Assembly (NCBI GenBank): GCA_964406605.1
Contig: CAYOSF010000003.1
Location: 1-64,000 of the forward strand
Direction: 5' to 3'
Source of the DNA: CAYOSF01 sp964406605
GTDB lineage: Bacteria > Chloroflexota > Dehalococcoidia > DSTF01 > RBG-16-68-14
Length of the DNA stretch: 64,000 nucleotides
In this document: one piece after another, positions 59,632 to 64,000 of the stretch
How the letters are laid out: every line of letters begins with the position of its first letter
Position numbering within the stretch: position 1 is the stretch's first letter
The notes under the pieces: generated by a model
What the model was told of the DNA's origin: nothing
What the model saw: only the letters and a program-made list of their open reading frames with translations
Database searches by the model: none
Position numbers and translations under genes: made by a program

Positions 59632-61095
59632 CTATCTCTTGAGACGCAAACCACGGCGCGACAGCGCCACCAGCACAAGCCCGAGCATGGCCAGCATCGC
59701 CATCACAAGTGCGATGCTGCCTCCGGCCGTGGGGCCGTCCATGTCGCCGCCTCCGGTGTCCGGCAGAGCGAGGGCCTGCGCCGTGGGTGTGGCGGCGGGT
59801 GTCGCGGCGAGGGTCGGAGACCCCTCCGACTGGTCTCCTTCACCGTCGGGAGCGCCGGGCTCTATCAAGTAACCCGGTCCGCCGCGTCCCTCCCCGTAGC
59901 AATAGACCTCGGCCCCGAACAGCAACGGCTCGACAGCGCTGCCATCCGCGTTCAGGAAGTGCGTTCCGCCGTCGCCGGCGGAGGGCAGGAGCTCCAGCGT
60001 GGCACTCGATTCCTCCGGACACGTCATCTGGAGTTGCACGATGGGTCCGGCGAAGGTGTCCAGCAGGTCGGACTCGGGCGAGGCGCACCCGATGACCACG
60101 CGGTCGGGTCCGCTCTGGGACCGCTCAGCCTCGTCGCACGGGGACCACACCACCTCATCGTTGGGATCCGGCGCGGGTACGTAGTCCAGCGTGCCGCCGG
60201 ACCAGCCCAGATCGGTCTGGAAGCCGGCGTAGCCGCCGACGGGCGGCAGCAGCACGTGCACCTGCACGTTGAAGCTCGTTGCGTGCGGATGGGAGCAGTA
60301 CGGCTGTCTGCCGGCCTCGTCTCCATCGCAGTCCACCGCCATGATCCCCATTGCCGTTTCGCTCTCCGGCACGCCCAGGAACCGGCCGTATGCTTCGGGA
60401 CCGCCGGGACCGGATGATGACCAGAAGTACCCGTCCATGGATGATCCCGTCTCTGCCAGCATGCCGTTGAGCTCGGTGGCCGCCTCCCCGAGCGACCCGC
60501 GGATGGTGAAGCCGCCGCTCACCGGGTTCATGTCGCCGGTCAAGGACCCCGACCCGAGCTCGCCGCAGTCGAGCGTGGCGGAGAGCTCCAGCAAAGACGG
60601 CTGCTCGAAGGCCGCGGCGCAGCTCCCGACAAGGTTGCCGTCCAGGAAGAGGCGCCAGTTGCCGCCGAGCTCCAGGAGGTCCAGGTCGGTGGAGGTGCGG
60701 GTGCCGGCGAACGTGCCGGCGATGCCCAACAGATCTGTACCGACGGTGCCGCTGACCGAGTTCCCATCCTCCGACGCGGTGCCCTCGATCACGGCGCCGA
60801 TGCCGCCCAGAGAGCCGCTCAGCGTGAATTGCCCCGTGTCCTGGTCTATCGTTCCCTCCAGCGAGCCGGACCCGGCGATGTCGCATTGTCCCACCAGCAG
60901 CAGATCGGTGCCGGTCTGCATGATGGCGACGTCGCAGTCACCGCTGAGCATGACAACGAAATGGATGTCCCACCGGCCGGTGAGGTCGATCTGCGCGTGG
61001 GCCCGGTTGCCGGGCGACGGCGACAGAGCGATGGCCAGCACCGTTAGAACGACGAGCGCGAGTGTGAGAACCTTGATCCGAGCGGACGACAACAT
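59632..61095 (-). CDS. LPDTG-anchored cell-surface protein
   Basis: The 487-residue protein begins with a signal peptide (about residues 1-33), has two beta-rich repeat halves (DLTGRWDIHFVVMLSGDCDV and DLLELGGNWRLFLDGNLVGSC), a second domain with paired cysteines (VDCDGDEAGRQPYCSHPHA, DEVVWSPCDEAERSQ), a Thr/Ala/Pro stalk and a sorting signal: LPDTGGG, helix and RRGLRLKR. It is a sortase substrate, probably of the sortases 45 kb away. ATG 61095 follows AAGGAGGT at six bases. Confidence 0.9.
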   Translation of the reverse strand: MLSSARIKVLTLALVVLTVLAIALSPSPGNRAHAQIDLTGRWDIHFVVMLSGDCDVAIMQTGTDLLLVGQCDIAGSGSLEGTIDQDTGQFTLSGSLGGIGAVIEGTASEDGNSVSGTVGTDLLGIAGTFAGTRTSTDLDLLELGGNWRLFLDGNLVGSCAAAFEQPSLLELSATLDCGELGSGSLTGDMNPVSGGFTIRGSLGEAATELNGMLAETGSSMDGYFWSSSGPGGPEAYGRFLGVPESETAMGIMAVDCDGDEAGRQPYCSHPHATSFNVQVHVLLPPVGGYAGFQTDLGWSGGTLDYVPAPDPNDEVVWSPCDEAERSQSGPDRVVIGCASPESDLLDTFAGPIVQLQMTCPEESSATLELLPSAGDGGTHFLNADGSAVEPLLFGAEVYCYGEGRGGPGYLIEPGAPDGEGDQSEGSPTLAATPAATPTAQALALPDTGGGDMDGPTAGGSIALVMAMLAMLGLVLVALSRRGLRLKR

Positions 61096-61455
61096 GCGCT
61101 ACCTCCTTGTCTGCAAGCAGAATCGCCGGACCGAGCGCGCGCTCAGAGTATTCCCAGCGAAGGACACGGCTGGCACCGTGCCTCCCGGCACCGAAGCGAA
61201 GGCATGATGTAGCATGGCACCCCTCCGCCGTCGAAGGCCTAGGCGCGGACTCCCGGACCACAGCCTTCGCGCGGCTCTAGTCTAGCATAGTGACGGGATC
61301 CGGCGCGGATATGTTCCCGGTCTCTCGTGACTCGCCCCGCCGCGGAGGAGGGGCCGGCAGTGTTGCACATTGCGCGCCAGGGGCGTTCGTTGTGTTGACG
61401 GCTCCCCGAGGGTGGGAGTATGGTTCGGGCACGGCGTTGGGTGGGTGATAACGGC
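61096..61455. other. Divergent intergenic region, nothing certain seen
   Basis: Separates the LPDTG gene from the TolB-like gene. TAGCATAGT near 61283-61291 could be a -10 region, but no -35 box is convincing. A longer start for the TolB-like gene at 61420 is less likely than 61456. Confidence 0.35.
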
Positions 61456-62688
61456 ATGCGATCGCGGAGTATCCTGGCAGCGCTCGGGCTGTGGGCGCTG
61501 ATTCAGTTCGCCTCCAATGTTGCGCCGGCCGCTCTCCCGGCCACAGCCGTGGCTCCGGTTGCCAACGGCAAGATCGCGTATCGCAACAACGGGAGCGGCG
61601 AGTACGACATCTACGCGATGAACGCGAACGGCAGCGGGCGGACGAACCTGACCAACAATCCGGCCTTTGACGTCGCGCCCGCATGGTCGCCTGACGGATC
61701 GAAGATCGCGTTTGAAACAGCGCGGGAAGGCAACCTGGAGATCTTCGTCATGAACGCGGACGGCAGCGGCGCCACGAACCTGACCAATCACGAGATGCTC
61801 GACGTGACGCCGGACTGGTCTCCGGACGGGTCCAAGATCGCGTTCGTCAGCGCACGTGACGGCAACTGGGAGATCTACGTAATGAACGCCGACGGCAGCA
61901 ACGCGACGAGGCTGACGAACGACCCGGCGCGAGATGAGAAGCCGGCCTGGTCGCCCGACGGGTCGAAGATCGCGTTTCACAGCAATCGGGACGGAGATGC
62001 CGAGGTGTACGTGATGAACGCCGATGGCAGCGGCGTGACGAACCTGACCTCGAACTCATCGTGGGACGGCCACCCGGCGTGGTCGCCCGACGGATCGAAG
62101 ATCGCATTCACCAGCGACCGGGACGGCAACAATGAAGTCTATGTGATGAACGCCGACGGCAGTGGCCAGACGAACCTCACCAACAACCCGGAGCAGGATG
62201 CCGCACCGGCGTTCTCGCCTGACGGATCGAAGATCGCGTTCCCGTCTCGCCGGGACGGCAACTACGAAATCTACGTGATGAACGCCGACGGGTCCGCGCC
62301 GGTGCGGCTGACCGTGGACCCGGCGTCCGACATGGCGCCGCACTGGCAGCCGGGCAAGCCACCACCGCCGGGGGACAGCGACGGCGACGGCTGCACCGAC
62401 GCGGCGGAGCTCCAGGCCGATGTGGGAAGTGAGTTCTCCGGAGGCCGGCGCGATCCCGAGAACCCGTGGGACTACTTCAATCCCACCGGCGACCGCCGGA
62501 ACCGCGTCGATGACATCGTCGCAGTGCTGACCCACTACTTCCTACGGGAGGGCGAGCCCGGGTACGACGCCAAGTACGACCGCACCTTCTTGGGCCCCAA
62601 CGATTGGAACGTAGGTCCGCCCAGCGGCCAGATCCTGGTCGACGACATCCTCCACGCCCTGCATCAGTACTTCCACGACTGCGAGTGA
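61456..62688 (+). CDS. Secreted TolB-like beta-propeller protein with calcium-type tail
   Basis: From ATG 61456 the 410-residue product has a signal peptide (to about ATAVAP) and six PD40/TolB-type blades of 43 residues, each with a [YF]VMNADGS turn and WSPDGSKIAF. Residues 305-410 carry DSDGDGCTD and two helix pairs (VDDIVAVLTHYFL, VDDILHALHQYFHDC) like an EF-hand/dockerin-type ending. Beta-propellers of this kind bind proteins or glycans outside the cell. The six repeats are nearly identical, including at DNA level. Confidence 0.9.
   Translation: MRSRSILAALGLWALIQFASNVAPAALPATAVAPVANGKIAYRNNGSGEYDIYAMNANGSGRTNLTNNPAFDVAPAWSPDGSKIAFETAREGNLEIFVMNADGSGATNLTNHEMLDVTPDWSPDGSKIAFVSARDGNWEIYVMNADGSNATRLTNDPARDEKPAWSPDGSKIAFHSNRDGDAEVYVMNADGSGVTNLTSNSSWDGHPAWSPDGSKIAFTSDRDGNNEVYVMNADGSGQTNLTNNPEQDAAPAFSPDGSKIAFPSRRDGNYEIYVMNADGSAPVRLTVDPASDMAPHWQPGKPPPPGDSDGDGCTDAAELQADVGSEFSGGRRDPENPWDYFNPTGDRRNRVDDIVAVLTHYFLREGEPGYDAKYDRTFLGPNDWNVGPPSGQILVDDILHALHQYFHDCE
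61570..62350 (+). repeat. Six 129-bp coding repeats
   Basis: Tandem 43-codon units in the TolB-like gene, with GATGAACGC(G/C)GA(C/T)GG-type cores. High similarity invites slippage or recombination, so the blade number may vary between strains. Confidence 0.85.
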
Positions 62689-62708
62689 CGCAGAGGACGG
62701 CCGGGGCC

Positions 62709-63596
62709 TCAGTCGAGGAACGGCGCCGCAGGCGTGTCCTTCAACACGTCGCGGAGCTCATCGTAGTTCTCGATGAGGTCGCGCAAGGGCTCGGGGTTCT
62801 GGCGGCGCGTGGTAGTCACTAGTGGGGTTGGCTGGACTCCGAGAAAGGCCTGCGCCTCGGCGAAGGCGTCATCTCGGCGCTCCAGAAGATCCTCGTAGAG
62901 CAACGGGAGCACCTGGTGCTCTCCAAAGAGATCATCGAAATGCCTGGCCGTCATGTGCGTCTTCACCGAGAATTCGAGGAGCTCCTCCGGCGAGATCTTC
63001 ACGAGCGGTCCGAAACGGTCCTTCGGCCGGACGGGGCGCCGCAGGTTCCGTCGCACCCTGCCGGCCGCCTTCAGGGGATGGCGCAACGCCTTGAGCAGGT
63101 TCGCCCGCGTCGCCTTTGTTTCGGCTTCCAGCCAGACACCGGTCTTCTCAGCGAGCTTCAGCGACAGCAACATGCGGAGCAAGTTACGCCTCTGGAGGTG
63201 CAGCACACGAAGCCCCTTGTCGGCGACGAGCTCATCGATCACGCCTGCAAAGCCCCAGACATGGTTGTAGTGGTACTTGAAACCGACCGCTCTCCGCTCT
63301 TCTGGCTGACGGCAGAAGATGCGCTCATGGAGGAAGCGGACCGGATCGGCTCTTCGTTGCGCCATGTCCCGCGAGCTGAAGTCGTCGTAGCCCTCCACGC
63401 CGAACTGGATGAAATCCAGACGCCCGTTGAAGACCTCCCGGAAGCAGGTAATGTGGGGGCTTGAGTTCAGCGCCTCGGCCAGCATGTGTGAGCCGGTCCT
63501 GGCGCCGCTCAGGATGATGAACCGAACGTAGTCGGTCGCTCCGGCCTTAGGCCGTCCTTTCTCGTGGGCCTCGCCTACGTCGCGCATGGTCGGCAT
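62709..63596 (-). CDS. Sulfotransferase-family protein
   Basis: The 295-residue protein starts with FIILSGARTGSHMLAEALNSSPHITCFREVFNGR, the PAPS-binding 5'-phosphosulfate loop and flanking helix, and continues with RVLHLQRRNLLRMLLSLKLAEKTGVW, the 3'-phosphate region (R-x6-S-x-x). It probably transfers sulfate from PAPS to a sugar or lipid on the surface. A basic cluster (RVRRNLRRPVRPKDRF) follows in the middle. A Stf0/LPS-sulfotransferase-like branch is likely. Confidence 0.85.
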   Translation of the reverse strand: MPTMRDVGEAHEKGRPKAGATDYVRFIILSGARTGSHMLAEALNSSPHITCFREVFNGRLDFIQFGVEGYDDFSSRDMAQRRADPVRFLHERIFCRQPEERRAVGFKYHYNHVWGFAGVIDELVADKGLRVLHLQRRNLLRMLLSLKLAEKTGVWLEAETKATRANLLKALRHPLKAAGRVRRNLRRPVRPKDRFGPLVKISPEELLEFSVKTHMTARHFDDLFGEHQVLPLLYEDLLERRDDAFAEAQAFLGVQPTPLVTTTRRQNPEPLRDLIENYDELRDVLKDTPAAPFLD

Positions 63597-63816
63597 CCTG
63601 AGGAGGGCCAGTCTGGCTCTCCTCCAATACTAACGGCATTGCGGAACCTTTGTTAGGCTCCAGCAGTCCTCGCATTGATCGAGCGCCGCCTGGGCCGTAC
63701 GATGCGTCATGCCGGGCACAGAAGCAGCCGGAGCCGCGGCGCCGGGATCACGAGGGCGGGATTCCGCGCGGAGGCATCATCCTCCAGCTACTTTTCTTGG
63801 AATCGAGGAGGTCCAC

Positions 63817-64000
63817 GTGAAAGTCGACACCGTACTGCCGAACGACCTGAGCCAGGTGCCCCAGGCCGCAAAGCGCGCCGAGGAGCTTGGATACGACGGC
63901 GTCATCAGCGCCGAGACGGGCAACGACCCCTTCCTCGCGCACGTCCTGGCGGCGGAGCACACGGAACGTCTGGAGTTGAGCACCGCCGTCGCCATCGCCT
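63817..64000 (+). CDS. LLM-class flavin/F420-dependent oxidoreductase, 3' end outside window
   Basis: GTG 63817 follows GAGGAGG by six bases and starts MKVDTVLPNDLSQVPQAAKR, then AEELGYDGVISAETGNDPF and the conserved ERLELSTAVAIA. This is the N-terminal strand and first two helices of the luciferase-like monooxygenase TIM barrel, most like F420-dependent TIGR03617-type enzymes. 61 codons are inside the window. Cofactor choice cannot be settled from this part. Confidence 0.85.
   Translation, partial: MKVDTVLPNDLSQVPQAAKRAEELGYDGVISAETGNDPFLAHVLAAEHTERLELSTAVAIA

Noticed and set aside
1..64000. tRNA, rRNA, tmRNA or transposase genes
   Set aside because: I looked for cloverleaf ends with TTCGA-type loops, conserved rRNA segments and transposase motifs in intergenic DNA and found none convincing; a dedicated search would be decisive.

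Overview
High-GC bacterial DNA, most likely Chloroflexota and probably a heterotrophic, non-dehalogenating Dehalococcoidia-type lineage. This is inferred from gene content, not from a marker gene: archaeal-type split glutamate synthase, dockerin- and TolB-like secreted proteins, four acyl-CoA dehydrogenases in a row, cyclase/ATPase/hydrolase-like giant regulators, a start of a probable F420/flavin-dependent LLM oxidoreductase, and GTG/TTG starts. No rRNA, tRNA, CRISPR array or insertion sequence was found.

Layout. 1-4.2 kb: tail of a Pro-rich membrane protein, an amber-interrupted zinc-ribbon membrane protein, a ferredoxin, an acyl-CoA dehydrogenase and a DUF302 protein. 4.5-10.8 kb: glpD with a lipid-kinase-like gene, an MFS exporter, a carboxymuconolactone-decarboxylase-like protein and a KamA-family radical SAM enzyme behind a c-di-AMP (ydaO-type) riboswitch. 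11.5-15.3 kb: a cell-surface island with an LPNAG-anchored protein, an ECF sigma factor fused to a zinc-binding, transmembrane and extracellular region, and two tandem sortases; a shared two-part motif precedes the anchored protein and the first sortase. 15.4-20.8 kb: a ferredoxin, FAD reductase and three-piece glutamate synthase operon with a strong promoter and a palindromic operator. 20.8-30.6 kb: accessory DNA with repeats, a HEPN-like protein, a dockerin protein, GNAT and radical SAM genes, GT87, two sugar-nucleotide epimerases and gene remnants. 30.8-33.0 kb: rplU-rpmA-rpmE and a DUF1385 gene. 33.0-39.6 kb: a TetR-controlled block with four acyl-CoA dehydrogenases. 39.6-51.4 kb: HIT, htpX, pcm, yqeK, membrane and transferase genes, then yraN whose 5' end is present three times around palindromic repeats, and twin fmdB genes. 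51.4-58.5 kb: a translin-like gene and a duplicated two-gene cassette. 58.6-64 kb: a PEP-mutase-family enzyme, an LPDTG surface protein, a TolB-like protein, a sulfotransferase and the partial LLM gene.

The strongest candidate for an undescribed system is at 52.0-58.5 kb. Two 850-residue proteins (nucleotidyl-cyclase domain, STAND-type ATPase, alpha/beta-hydrolase-like domain that has lost its nucleophile serine and catalytic histidine) are each followed by a 157-residue partner that I do not recognise; the two partners are homologous to each other. Both large genes start with GTG exactly 12 bases after a perfect TATAAT box, so they are probably leaderless or nearly so. Other strong signals are the sigma/anti-sigma-like membrane fusion with sortases, the riboswitch on the aminomutase-family gene, and partial gene duplications beside palindromic repeats that differ almost only at synonymous positions.
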